From NCBI GenBank assembly GCA_047974845.1, contig JBKECQ010000040.1:12822-76821 (forward strand): DNA of 64,000 nucleotides. The letters are read 5' to 3'. The translations under genes were made by a program, and so were the position numbers. The stretch's first letter is position 1; each line of letters starts with the position of its first letter. This DNA is from Aminipila sp047974845 (GTDB taxonomy: Bacteria > Bacillota > Clostridia > Peptostreptococcales > Anaerovoracaceae). Below, in pieces: positions 50,887 through 59,795 of this stretch. The notes beneath the pieces were generated by a model. It worked only from the letters and a program-made list of their open reading frames with translations, was not told the origin of the DNA and did no database searches.

Positions 50887-53197
50887 GCTTCACTCTTTCT
50901 TTTTCTTCTGATCTCTTGGCATTATTAAATCTGTCTACAGTGCCAACAAGATATCCTGTAATTCTTCTTATCCTTTCAAAACCTATGTCAGATTCTTCAG
51001 TTCTATGGCATAAAGGACATTCGTTATCTATTATTCCAGTGTATCCACAAACAGGATCTCTGTCTACCGGGTGATTTATAGACCCATATCCAATTCCGCT
51101 TTCTTTCATAAATCTAACAACTTTTTCAAAAGCATCTAAGTTCTTACATGGATCACCGTCAAGCTCTACATATGAAATGTGACCTCCATTTGTAAGTGCA
51201 TGGTAAGGTGCTTCCAGTCTTATTTTATCAAATGCTGAAATATTATAATATACAGGCACGTGGAATGAGTTTGTATAATAATCTCTATCGGTTACACCTT
51301 CTATAATTCCATACTTTTCTTTATCTATTCTAACAAAACGGCCTGATAAACCTTCTGCCGGTGTTGCAATTAACGAATAGTTAAAGCCTGTTTTTCTTGC
51401 TTCATCGTCCACTCTTTTTCTCATATAGCCTATAATATTTAGCCCTAAGTTTTGTGCTTCAACAGTTTCACCGTGATGGCTTCCTATTAATGCTTTTAGG
51501 CACTCTGCCAGTCCTATAAAACCAACAGTCAATGTACCATGTTTAAGAACTTCTTCAACGCTATCATTAGGTTTTAATTTATCTGAGTCAAGCCATATGC
51601 CTTGTCCCATAAGGAAAGGATAATTCTTAACCTTTTTGGAAGCCTGAATCTTATATCTTTCCATCAGCTGGTCAATAACAAGCTGCATTTTTCTTTCTAG
51701 GTCTTCAAAGAAAATATCTAGGTTTCCATTGGCTTTTATTGCCATTCTAGGAAGGTTTATAGAAGTAAAGCTTAAGTTACCTCTTCCGCCTACTACTTCC
51801 CTTGTTGGGTCATATACATTTGCCATTACTCTTGTACGGCAACCCATGTATGCAGCCTCTGTGTTAGGATTCCCTTCCTTGTAATATTGAAGATTGAATG
51901 GAGCATCAATAAATGAAAAATTCGGGAATAATCTTTTTGCAGATACCCTACACGCCAATTTAAACAAGTCATAATTTGGATCTTCAGGGTTAAAATTGAT
52001 TCCCTCTTTAACTTTAAAGATGTGTATAGGGAATATTGCTGTTTCTCCATTTCCAAGACCTGCTTCAGTAGCAAGTAAAATATTTTCAGTAACCAATCTG
52101 CCTTCAGGAGAAGTATCTGTTCCATAGTTAATTGAACTAAACGGAATCTGAGCACCGGCACGAGAATGCATTGTATTTAAATTGTGAACAAATGCTTCCA
52201 TTGCTTGGTATGTAGCCCTTTTAATCTCTTGGTCTGCATATTTCTTTGCCCTTTCTTGTAGTTTAACAATATCATCTCCGTTTACCTTGTCAGCTAACAT
52301 TTCCGCTTCTTTTTCTTTATACTCATTGTTATCTGCCATTATTGGAGTTAAGTTATACTTTTCTTCAATTTCATGACCAATTTTTTTAGCAACTTCAACT
52401 CCATCCTCTATATCATAAAGAATATTCATTAATTTGCCAAGGTTAGTCCAATATAGTTTCTTATATGTCTTTTTTACTCCATTTGCCATTCCATAATCAA
52501 AGTTTGGTACACTCTGACCACCATGTTGATCATTTTGATTAGATTGAATAGCAATACAAGCTAATGCTGCATAGCTTTGAATATCATTAGGTTCTCTCAA
52601 AAACCCGTGCCCTGTAGAAAATCCACCTTCAAATAAAGTTTCTAAATCAATTTGGCAACAAGTAGTAGTAAGAGTTAAGAAATCTAAATCATGTATATGT
52701 ATATCTCCGTCTATATGGGCTTTAGAGTGTGCTGGATGTAGTACATACATTTCATAGAACTGTTTTGCACCTTCAGAACCGTACTTAAGCATTGTGCCCA
52801 TAGCAGTATCTCCGTCTATGTTGGCATTCTCACGCTTAATGTCGTTTTCTTTTGCATCTTTAAAGGTTAAATCTTCATATATTTTCATTAACCTTGTATT
52901 CATCTCTCTAATTCTAGTTCTTTCTGCACGATATAAGATATATTCTTTAGCAGTTCTTGCATGACCATTTTCAATTAATACTTTTTCTACAGCATCTTGA
53001 ATCTGTTCTACAGTAGGAGAATCAACGTGTTTTACTTTCAAAAGATATTGTTCTGCTTCTTCAGCCAATTCCTTTGCCATTTCATAATCATTACCACCTA
53101 AAACCTGTGCTGCCTTGTAAATAGCTTCCGCTATCTTCTCTAAATCAAATTTTGCAATACGGCCGTCACGCTTTTTTATAGTCTTAATTACATCCAT
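50852..53197 (-). CDS. nrdD: Anaerobic ribonucleoside-triphosphate reductase
   Basis: NrdD makes deoxyribonucleotides under strict anoxia. The 781-residue protein has an N-terminal ATP-cone (IKKRDGRIAKFDLEKIAEAI), the catalytic barrel with cysteines in TTCCQIDLE and YMGCRTRV, a zinc site in PVCGYTG plus CPLCHR, and the glycyl radical loop RRITGYLVGTVDRFN near the C terminus. A good sigma-A promoter lies about 145 bases upstream. I could not identify NrdR boxes with confidence. Confidence 0.98.
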   Translation of the reverse strand: MDVIKTIKKRDGRIAKFDLEKIAEAIYKAAQVLGGNDYEMAKELAEEAEQYLLKVKHVDSPTVEQIQDAVEKVLIENGHARTAKEYILYRAERTRIREMNTRLMKIYEDLTFKDAKENDIKRENANIDGDTAMGTMLKYGSEGAKQFYEMYVLHPAHSKAHIDGDIHIHDLDFLTLTTTCCQIDLETLFEGGFSTGHGFLREPNDIQSYAALACIAIQSNQNDQHGGQSVPNFDYGMANGVKKTYKKLYWTNLGKLMNILYDIEDGVEVAKKIGHEIEEKYNLTPIMADNNEYKEKEAEMLADKVNGDDIVKLQERAKKYADQEIKRATYQAMEAFVHNLNTMHSRAGAQIPFSSINYGTDTSPEGRLVTENILLATEAGLGNGETAIFPIHIFKVKEGINFNPEDPNYDLFKLACRVSAKRLFPNFSFIDAPFNLQYYKEGNPNTEAAYMGCRTRVMANVYDPTREVVGGRGNLSFTSINLPRMAIKANGNLDIFFEDLERKMQLVIDQLMERYKIQASKKVKNYPFLMGQGIWLDSDKLKPNDSVEEVLKHGTLTVGFIGLAECLKALIGSHHGETVEAQNLGLNIIGYMRKRVDDEARKTGFNYSLIATPAEGLSGRFVRIDKEKYGIIEGVTDRDYYTNSFHVPVYYNISAFDKIRLEAPYHALTNGGHISYVELDGDPCKNLDAFEKVVRFMKESGIGYGSINHPVDRDPVCGYTGIIDNECPLCHRTEESDIGFERIRRITGYLVGTVDRFNNAKRSEEKERVKHDVASGEMERI

Positions 53198-53339
53198 TAT
53201 CTAAATCCTCCCAATTATCATATTATCTAATTCAATAAAAAATTGCAAAGCGTCGTTTTATTGGAGCCTCACAACATTTATTGCTATTTCTTGTGTAAAC
53301 ATCACTCATAATACCATATGTAGTACTGCTACAAATAAA

Positions 53340-53367
53340 ATTATACCCACATAATGATGAAAGTCAA
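53340..53367 (-). promoter_or_regulatory. Sigma-A promoter of nrdDG
   Basis: TTGACT at 53362-53367 and a perfect TATAAT at 53340-53345 with a 16-base spacer. The leader of about 135 bases contains a small GTAG/CTAC hairpin. Confidence 0.75.
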
Positions 53368-53383
53368 CACAAAACATATAAAA

Positions 53384-53410
53384 ACACAGAGCAAAATTTT
53401 TGCCCTGTGT
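53384..53410 (-). terminator. Terminator of the GNAT gene
   Basis: ACACAG-A-GCAAAA pairs with TTTTGC-C-CTGTGT, with TTTTTAT following on the minus strand. It lies 54 bases after the acetyltransferase and 17 bases before the nrdD -35 box. Confidence 0.82.
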
Positions 53411-53463
53411 CCAATCACAGTAATAGCCTTATTTGTAAATAAATTTATATTATTTTACATCTA

Positions 53464-54000
53464 CTATTTATCATGTATTTTTCCATAATACTCAGATCTA
53501 AGTAAAGAAAGTAAATGTAAATCAAAATATTTGCCATCCTTTTTGCAGGCATTTCTAGCCAGCCCTTCATGTTTAAAACCAAGCTTGTTATATAACGCTG
53601 CCGCTGAATTATTTCCTTCAAAATGGTCAAGAGTCACCCTTTCCATATGAAGATTCATAAAGCAATAATCAAGAACCATCCTTAAAGCAGCCTCTCCATA
53701 GCCTTTACCACGGTTATCTTTGTCTGCAATATAAATCCTTGTTATATCCAAAGAGTCACTTTCTAAATCAATTTTACTTATATAAACTCTTCCTATGGGA
53801 ATGTCCTCTTCTATACAAATAGTATATTGTAATTTAGTATCATCAACTTCTCTGGTAAAAAATTCTCTGAGAATATCTTCATAACATCTGTCTGAATTCA
53901 TACTAAAAAACTCTGTAACAGCAAAATCCTTTTCCCATTTTGCAAACAGTTTACAATCTTCAAAAATAGTAGGTCTTATGGTTATAGTTCTAATATCCAT
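53464..54000 (-). CDS. GNAT family N-acetyltransferase
   Basis: The 178-residue protein has a GNAT fold: RTITIRPTIFEDCKLFAKWE at the start, the acetyl-CoA loop as DNRGKGYGEAALRMVLDY (a good Q/RxxGxG/A match) and NNSAAALYNKLGFKHEGLAR. This layout resembles RimJ/RimL-type and spermidine/antibiotic acetyltransferases; the substrate cannot be read. It stands alone with its own terminator. The start at 54000 has GGAGGCAC upstream. Confidence 0.88.
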   Translation of the reverse strand: MDIRTITIRPTIFEDCKLFAKWEKDFAVTEFFSMNSDRCYEDILREFFTREVDDTKLQYTICIEEDIPIGRVYISKIDLESDSLDITRIYIADKDNRGKGYGEAALRMVLDYCFMNLHMERVTLDHFEGNNSAAALYNKLGFKHEGLARNACKKDGKYFDLHLLSLLRSEYYGKIHDK

Positions 54001-54172
54001 AAAAGTGCCTCCTCTCTACAGTTAGGTAAAAACTATCTTAATAAATTATGAAGTTTTTATGAAATGTCTGTAATTTTTTATTTCTTTATGCTATTATATT
54101 GAAGCATATTATAGTTATTATAATGTAAAACTATAAAAATATAAAGAGTTTAATGTAATATAGGAGTAAATT

Positions 54173-55579
54173 ATGAAAAAAATATTATCTTTATTTCTCA
54201 TAATAGTGTTAATTGCTTCCTTATTCACAGGTTGCTTTGGTAAAACAGCATCTGCCTTTGAGGAAGAAATGGCTCAAGGTCTTCAGAATATCTATAATGA
54301 GTTAATAGCAAAATTACCTGATGCTTCAGATGTAGAAAAACAGAAAGCTTACTTAATAAAATGGGCCGGAGTTAGAAATATTCCGGTTTCATATGACAAG
54401 AACAATAATATTATTATGTCAAAGAAAGGTACAGCGGGATATGAAAATGCACCTAATACAGTACTTCAATGTAATATAGGTGTTGGTGACGCAACCACAC
54501 AGTACGAACCTATTGCAACAGCACTATATCTACTTGAAAATGTAGAAAAGCATGGATTTATAAGAGTGCTTTTTACTTCTTCAAAAGATGACAAGTGGAC
54601 CGGTGCGGAAACAATAAGCGGAAATTATCTTCGCAGTGACAATTTTATAAATCTTACAAGTGGAGAAAAAACATATTTAACCCTTGGAAGTGCAGGCAGT
54701 TCTGAATATAGTTTTTCAAAACCCCTTGAATGGATTGCCCCAACATACCCAAAAGCTTACGAAATTTCAATTAAGAATTTAAACGGAGGTAGTTCCGGTA
54801 TAACATCCGGGTTACATCCAAACCCAATAAAAATTATAGGTGACTTTTTAGCTTCCGCTAAAAGTAAAGGTGTACTTATAGAACTTGCATCATTTAATGG
54901 TGGTAATTCAGCAAGTAATTATCCAACAGATGCCACAGCGGTTATCTTAATAAATGAAAACGATATTCCAAGGTTTGAAAAATGGTTTGACAACGATGTT
55001 GCTAAATTCGAGGACAAGTTTGGAGATGTCGAAGAAAATTATACCTATACACTGACACCTACAGAATTGCCTGACAAGGTTATTTCAATAGAAGATAGTA
55101 CAAAGGTATTTGGTTTCTTATATACTATGATAAATGGTATTTATCTAAAATCAGATGATGGTGAAATCGTAGCAACATCAAACATTGGTACAATCAGAAC
55201 ATCAGTCGGTAAACTTGATTTAACCGTATGTGCCAGAAGCCTTAATGAGGAGACTCTAAACGAAATAGGTTCTACTTTTGAAGTAATATGTGGATTAAAC
55301 GAAGTGTCATATAGTGTATCGGCTCAAACTCCAATTTGGAACGAAGATGAAGAAAGCCCACTATATCTGAATTTAATCGATATATTTTCAAATGACTTTG
55401 ATAAGAATGTTAAACATAATACAACAATGCAAAATACCGACTGTGCCATATTCAAAACCAGAAACCCTAATATGGACATAGTTTCTATGAGCATAAACAT
55501 GGGAAACGGCATTACTGAAGTTGAAGTATTACAGAAATTTTTAGAAAATCTAAATACAGCTCCGGTTGTGTCCAACTAA
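54173..55579 (+). CDS. PepD-like (M20C) lipoprotein lacking metal ligands
   Basis: A lipoprotein signal peptide (MKKILSLFLIIVLIA...TGC, cysteine 21) leads a 468-residue protein that follows aminoacyl-histidine dipeptidase PepD over its length: TAGYENAPNTVLQ near 88-99, AYEISIKNLNGG near 195, ELASFNGGN near 237-245, and SPLYLNLIDIF with PNMDIVSMSI near the C terminus. Every metal-binding position I can align is changed: the His-Asp of LQxHxD is LQCNIG (100-104), GGHSG is GGSSG (205-209), the EE pair is in TSSKDD (135-140), the Asp of NTDSEE is NLTSG (160-164), and the late His-containing loops are lost. About 40 residues, including the bridging Asp segment, are missing. It is thus most likely a non-catalytic binding protein on the cell surface (inference). 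AGGAG precedes the ATG; TTATAGTT and AACTATAA flank the presumed promoter at 54109-54136. Confidence 0.82.
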   Translation: MKKILSLFLIIVLIASLFTGCFGKTASAFEEEMAQGLQNIYNELIAKLPDASDVEKQKAYLIKWAGVRNIPVSYDKNNNIIMSKKGTAGYENAPNTVLQCNIGVGDATTQYEPIATALYLLENVEKHGFIRVLFTSSKDDKWTGAETISGNYLRSDNFINLTSGEKTYLTLGSAGSSEYSFSKPLEWIAPTYPKAYEISIKNLNGGSSGITSGLHPNPIKIIGDFLASAKSKGVLIELASFNGGNSASNYPTDATAVILINENDIPRFEKWFDNDVAKFEDKFGDVEENYTYTLTPTELPDKVISIEDSTKVFGFLYTMINGIYLKSDDGEIVATSNIGTIRTSVGKLDLTVCARSLNEETLNEIGSTFEVICGLNEVSYSVSAQTPIWNEDEESPLYLNLIDIFSNDFDKNVKHNTTMQNTDCAIFKTRNPNMDIVSMSINMGNGITEVEVLQKFLENLNTAPVVSN

Positions 55580-55605
55580 AAGTATCTATTATATATAAAA
55601 TAAAA

Positions 55606-55695
55606 AACAGGCTATGAAATGTACCGACCTCCAAAAGTCAGACCAAAATCTAACTATTGGAGGTCGGTACTAAATATTTCATAACTTGTTTTTTT
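55606..55695. terminator. Terminator interrupted by an insertion relic
   Basis: AACAGGCTATGAAAT at 55606-55620 pairs with ATTTCATAACTTGTT at 55676-55690 (12 of 15 positions pair), followed by a T run on the plus strand and an A run before it on the minus strand. It ends the PepD-like gene and, in the other direction, the GGDEF gene. Without the 52-bp insertion it would be a tight TATGAAA/TTTCATA terminator. Confidence 0.8.
55620..55671. mobile_element. 52-bp relic of IS3-type terminal inverted repeats
   Basis: GTACCGACCTCCAA at 55621-55634 is an exact inverted copy of TTGGAGGTCGGTAC at 55657-55670. Past the stem the two arms still resemble each other (AAGTCAGACC against TAGTTAGATT read inward). 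The phrase GACCTCCAAAAGTxAGACC looks like ends of IS3-family elements. Left and right flanks both have AAA next to the ends, a possible 3-bp target duplication. No transposase remains. Confidence 0.6.
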
Positions 55696-55711
55696 ATTAA
55701 AATATTTTTTC

Positions 55712-56590
55712 TTATGTATTTAACTTCCTTCCCTGCGCTTTTCTTAAATTAAAATATAATCTGCTTATAAATTCATCCGGTTCGTCGGTTTCTTTTAGCT
55801 TGGCAATGGCAAAGGAAAAAGATATATTTAACTCTTTATTTTGAATTTTAATTGGTGTTTTTGAAACTTCATCATAAAGTTCTTTGAATATGTTTTCTAC
55901 CTCTTCTTCTGAAACGTTTGTAAGAAATATAGCCATTTCATCAGGTCCTAACCTCCCAGCCATTCCTCCATATGAAATTGCGCATTTTTCTAAAATTCCG
56001 GCAACACATTGCAATGCCTCGCTTCCCACAGTGTATCCGTGCAAAGAATTAATATCCGTATAGTTGTCAATATCTATGGCACCGGCAACCAATGAACTAT
56101 TTTTTATTTCTCTTTTCAGAAAATCTTGAATGTAGTTATTTATGTAGTTAATATTGTATATGCCCGTCAATTTGTCTCTGACAGCTAATTCATTGAACTG
56201 AGAAACTATATTCTCTATATTTTTATTATCAGCTCGGTAATAATTATATCCAAGCATACTGAAAGTTATATCTTTAATTAATTCCATAACGAATATTTTA
56301 TCATCAATTTCTACCGGTCTTCCAAAAACAAGAAAAAACTTGCCATTTATAAATTCAAACTTTATATACTGGCTCTGTTTCACATATGAATGGCGCAATA
56401 TACAATTGTGACATTTTTCTTCTCTTTCCCAATAACAAAAGCATTGCTTGTGCTGTTCAACTAAACTTGACTCATTATCGTACTTAAACACTTGAAAAGT
56501 CTTGGGATCTATTAATAAATAATAGTCAAACATGCTTTCCACTGAGCAATACGTTTTTAATTTATCGTTTATTTGCCTAAAATCAAACAT
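55712..56590 (-). CDS. Cys-rich sensor protein with degenerate GGDEF domain
   Basis: From the ATG at 56590 (AAAAGGAGAG in front) the protein has 292 residues. The N-terminal half looks like a PAS-type sensor with a cysteine cluster CFCYWEREEKCHNC (C-x-C-x8-C-x2-C). The C-terminal half is a GGDEF domain: DKLTGIYN, then AIDIDNYTDINSLHGYTVG with the first metal aspartate kept. The active loop is RLGPDEM instead of RxGGDEF. Because the second glycine and the phenylalanine are changed, cyclic di-GMP synthesis is doubtful; a regulatory or GTP-binding role is more likely (inference). No EAL domain is present. Confidence 0.85.
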   Translation of the reverse strand: MFDFRQINDKLKTYCSVESMFDYYLLIDPKTFQVFKYDNESSLVEQHKQCFCYWEREEKCHNCILRHSYVKQSQYIKFEFINGKFFLVFGRPVEIDDKIFVMELIKDITFSMLGYNYYRADNKNIENIVSQFNELAVRDKLTGIYNINYINNYIQDFLKREIKNSSLVAGAIDIDNYTDINSLHGYTVGSEALQCVAGILEKCAISYGGMAGRLGPDEMAIFLTNVSEEEVENIFKELYDEVSKTPIKIQNKELNISFSFAIAKLKETDEPDEFISRLYFNLRKAQGRKLNT

Positions 56591-56693
56591 GTTTCTCTCC
56601 TTTTGAAAAATCAATACATGAAATACATACCTTACCACTTTTGCATATTTTTCTATATTTTAACATATCTAATAAAAAGAACACAACGCAATT

Positions 56694-57575
56694 CTAATAT
56701 TTTTTTAAAATTTCAAATAATTCGCAATAATAGGATGCGAATACACTGTTTTTTCTCCATATAAATGTCATATCATGCTCTACATTCATGTCCCTTAATT
56801 CAATCTTCTTTATTAATCCACTTTCTAATTCTTCCTTTACAGCCGCTTCGTATAAGAAACTAATTCCACAGTCATTCTTTACTAATTCCTTTATTACATT
56901 TATATTGCTTATTTCAACCTTTCTCTTAAAGTCATTAAGGGAAAGATTCCTACTTTCCAAACTTCTCTCAAGTATTTCTCTTGTTCCTGACCCCTCCTCA
57001 CGAGTAATCAAGGTTTCCACAAACAAATCCTCTACTTTTTGAGGAAATTTTTGAAATTTATGATTTGGTGAACAAACTGCGGCATATTTTTCCTTAGAAA
57101 AAATTTTATGGTCATAGTCATTCTTTGCAAAATAACCTTCAACAATAGCAAAATCAATAGTGCCATTGTCTAATTTTTCAAGTAGCTCCTTTGTATTTGC
57201 AATTAACATATTTATTAGTACATTTTCTTTTTCCTTTATAATAGCCGCCAGTTTTTCCGGCATTAAAAATTCACCTATGGTTAAAGTCGCCCCAAAATTA
57301 AGAGTCTGATTTTTTTCCTGTTGGGCTTTTAAATTCTCTTTTAAGTGAATCTCATCGTGCTTCATTGTTATGGCAGTATTTAATAGTAACTTACCCGATT
57401 CGGTAATATTTATCTTCTTTCCGTTAAATTGAAATAACTTAACACCATAAAGCTCCTCTAAATATTTTATATGCTGTGAAACCGCCGGTTGAGTTATATT
57501 TAGTTTCTCAGCCGCCTTTGTAAAATTCATCAGATCACATACAGTAATAAAAGTTTCAATTCTAAAATCTAACAT
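56694..57575 (-). CDS. LysR family transcriptional regulator
   Basis: A 293-residue LysR regulator: N-terminal winged helix (FITVCDLMNFTKAAEKLNIT, QPAVSQHIKYLEELYGVKLF) and a type-2 periplasmic-binding-protein-like effector domain. The gene is divergent from the YeiH-type exporter across 168 bases, the classic LysR arrangement (CysL-like), so the exporter is the likely target. The intergenic region contains the inverted pair AATAAT...ATTATT (57672-57693), a possible operator. Confidence 0.93.
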   Translation of the reverse strand: MLDFRIETFITVCDLMNFTKAAEKLNITQPAVSQHIKYLEELYGVKLFQFNGKKINITESGKLLLNTAITMKHDEIHLKENLKAQQEKNQTLNFGATLTIGEFLMPEKLAAIIKEKENVLINMLIANTKELLEKLDNGTIDFAIVEGYFAKNDYDHKIFSKEKYAAVCSPNHKFQKFPQKVEDLFVETLITREEGSGTREILERSLESRNLSLNDFKRKVEISNINVIKELVKNDCGISFLYEAAVKEELESGLIKKIELRDMNVEHDMTFIWRKNSVFASYYCELFEILKKY

Positions 57576-57667
57576 TTTTTATCTCCAAACTTATCTTTTT
57601 TATTTATATTACATATTCTATCACCAAAAACGCAAAATATCATAAGTATTTTTTATTTAAATATAAT

Positions 57668-57694
57668 TAATAATAATTTTACTTTATTATTGCC
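57668..57694. promoter_or_regulatory. Possible LysR operator
   Basis: TAATAATAATTTTACTTTATTATTG contains AATAAT and ATTATT in inverted orientation with an 11-base spacing, in the divergent region of the LysR gene and yeiH. Sequence is AT-rich throughout, so chance is a real alternative. Confidence 0.3.
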
Positions 57695-57743
57695 AATAGT
57701 TATACTTAAAAACATAAAAAATAATTATTGAAGAGGTGTTTCT

Positions 57744-58751
57744 ATGAACGTAATAAAAACTAACATAAAAGGTATTATTCTTTGCTTATGTATTGCACTA
57801 CCCTCATGCCTTTTGGGAAAATACTTTCCAATCATAGGAGGCCCGGTTTTTGCAATACTTATAGGAATGGTTATTACACAAGTAATAAAATCAAAAGCCA
57901 CACTACAACCCGGAATTAATTTTACATCAAAAAAAATATTGCAATATGCGGTTATACTTCTTGGTTTTGGATTAAATTTGTCAGTTATCTTCTCTACAGG
58001 CAAACAATCCTTACCAATTATTATATCAACCATAACCACTTCCTTGGTCATCGCATATGTTCTCCATAGATTGATGCATATTCCCACTAAGATTTCAACT
58101 TTAGTAGGTGTAGGTTCTTCAATTTGCGGAGGCTCTGCAATTGCCGCCACTGCACCTGTCATTGATGCTGATGATGAAGAAGTAGCACAGTCTATTTCTG
58201 TTATCTTCCTATTCAACGTCATTGCCGCGCTTATATTCCCTACGCTGGGTAGCTTCTTGGGTATGTCGACGGAAGGCTTTGGACTATTCGCAGGTACAGC
58301 AATAAACGATACCTCTTCCGTAACCGCCGCAACCGCTGCTTGGGACGAGATGCACTTTGGAAGCAACGCGTTAGAAATTGCTACAATAGTAAAATTGACA
58401 AGAACTCTTGCAATTATTCCAATTACTTTATTCTTAGCATTCTTAAGAACAAAGAAGGAAAAAACCTCTGACGCTAAAGTAAGTATGAAAAAGATTTTTC
58501 CTTTTTTCATTGTATACTTTTTAGTAGCATCCCTAATAACAACAGTATTTAATTTATCCCCTGAAATAACAATGCCAATTAAAGAATTAAGTAAGTTTTT
58601 CATTGTTATGGCTATGGCGGCAATAGGCCTTAACACTAATATTATAAAATTAATAAAAAGTGGAGGAAAACCTATTTTTATGGGTCTATGTTGTTGGATT
58701 GGAATAGCAATAGTAAGTTTATTAATGCAAATTGTTCTGGGCATCTGGTAG
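57744..58751 (+). CDS. YeiH family putative sulfate exporter
   Basis: The 335-residue protein has about ten membrane segments and the YeiH/UPF0324 hallmarks LLGFGLNLSVI, VGVGSSICGGSAIAATAPVI and FAGTAINDTSSVTAATAA. Members are annotated as sulfate exporters linked to taurine or cysteine metabolism, mostly from gene context; transport has not been shown for this protein. It is divergent from a LysR regulator. Its last 30 bases overlap the 3' end of the convergent hydrolase gene. Confidence 0.92.
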   Translation: MNVIKTNIKGIILCLCIALPSCLLGKYFPIIGGPVFAILIGMVITQVIKSKATLQPGINFTSKKILQYAVILLGFGLNLSVIFSTGKQSLPIIISTITTSLVIAYVLHRLMHIPTKISTLVGVGSSICGGSAIAATAPVIDADDEEVAQSISVIFLFNVIAALIFPTLGSFLGMSTEGFGLFAGTAINDTSSVTAATAAWDEMHFGSNALEIATIVKLTRTLAIIPITLFLAFLRTKKEKTSDAKVSMKKIFPFFIVYFLVASLITTVFNLSPEITMPIKELSKFFIVMAMAAIGLNTNIIKLIKSGGKPIFMGLCCWIGIAIVSLLMQIVLGIW

Positions 58752-59615
58752 AAGGTATTTACACATAAAAGTTACAATGTTATCTTTCATGTCACTGCTC
58801 ACTTGATGTTTAATATCCGGTACCATAATTAGCTGTACATCTTTATTGATAGGTTTCAGGGCAGTATTTAACATCTTCACACCTTCACTATCTATGTATG
58901 TATCTAATTCACCATTTTGCATTAAAATAGCTACATCCCTTAAGCTTTTGCAATCCTCAAATGGTGAGTTATCCAAAATAAACTGATTGATTTGATCAAT
59001 CCTATCTTGTTGGGAAGCAATCTCAAGTCCGCTTTTAGCACTATAAAGACTTTTCCCCAGATTGCTTCCCATAAGTTGCTCAAAATATGGTGTTGAAATA
59101 GTTGGAGCAATAGCTCTTACTGGGTGCTCTCCATATGCTGTATAGTGAAATGCAATACAGCCTCCCATGGAAAACCCTACTACTCCAATACTCTTATTAT
59201 TTACTCTTTCGTCCCAGTTGTAATCATCTATAATCCTATCGTATTCCTTTGAGGTATTTACAATTACCTCCACTAAAGAGCATGGTTTTTCAAAGCGTTC
59301 ACCATGTGCATAGGCATCCGGGGCTACTACAAAAAATCCCTTTTCCGCTAATTCTTTTGAAAACTCCACCATAGATTCTTTTCTATTTTTAAATCCGTGT
59401 TGAATAATTAACAAAGGTTTTTCTTTTCCGTCATCTATGTATGTTTCTATTACTGGAATGTCTTCAATAAAAATACTTTTACTAACTAAATCCCCTGTCT
59501 TATTGGGTTGTACTGAACACCCTATAAGTAAAAAAAGTAAAATTGATAATATAATCAGAATAGATAATATACTTAGAATGGACATCTTTCTTTCAATTAT
59601 TTTTCTCATAAACAC
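58722..59615 (-). CDS. Alpha/beta hydrolase lipoprotein
   Basis: A serine hydrolase of 297 residues from the GTG at 59615 (AAGGGG 6 bases before; an ATG follows two codons later). The N terminus has a lipoprotein signal with an unusual Ser-Ile-Leu repeat and the lipobox LLIGC at cysteine 33. The hydrolase domain shows LLIIQHGFKNRKESM, the nucleophile elbow GFSMGGCIAF, ELDTYIDSEG with the Asp, and the His in DIKHQVSS, so the triad is complete. The substrate is unknown; dienelactone-hydrolase and esterase families look alike. The stop lies inside the convergent yeiH gene. Confidence 0.87.
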   Translation of the reverse strand: MFMRKIIERKMSILSILSILIILSILLFLLIGCSVQPNKTGDLVSKSIFIEDIPVIETYIDDGKEKPLLIIQHGFKNRKESMVEFSKELAEKGFFVVAPDAYAHGERFEKPCSLVEVIVNTSKEYDRIIDDYNWDERVNNKSIGVVGFSMGGCIAFHYTAYGEHPVRAIAPTISTPYFEQLMGSNLGKSLYSAKSGLEIASQQDRIDQINQFILDNSPFEDCKSLRDVAILMQNGELDTYIDSEGVKMLNTALKPINKDVQLIMVPDIKHQVSSDMKDNIVTFMCKYLLPDAQNNLH

Positions 59616-59795
59616 ACTAATCCCCTTTTTCTTATTTATACTAGATATTCCCTGAAATTTTTCCTTTAAACTTTCTTTTCATCTAATGTATCAAATATAT
59701 ATCTATTTATAGAGTTAATCAATTAAAGAAACTATTTTTTCTCTTAAAAATACATTTATACCCCTGGGTTAGACATATATCTTCAACTTAAAAAG

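Noticed and set aside
51826..52161. 111-codon minus-strand frame inside nrdD
   Set aside because: Out-of-frame shadow of the intact nrdD gene on the same strand.
53198..53339. NrdR boxes upstream of nrdD
   Set aside because: ACTACATATGGTAT is a weak match and a second box at proper spacing is missing.
53445..53630. 61-codon minus-strand frame overlapping the GNAT gene end
   Set aside because: It is an alternative frame over the acetyltransferase C terminus and runs into the terminator region.
57725..58744. 339-codon open frame on the minus strand opposite yeiH
   Set aside because: It is the exact antisense of a clear YeiH exporter, its composition is a mirror of the membrane protein, and it matches no known pattern.
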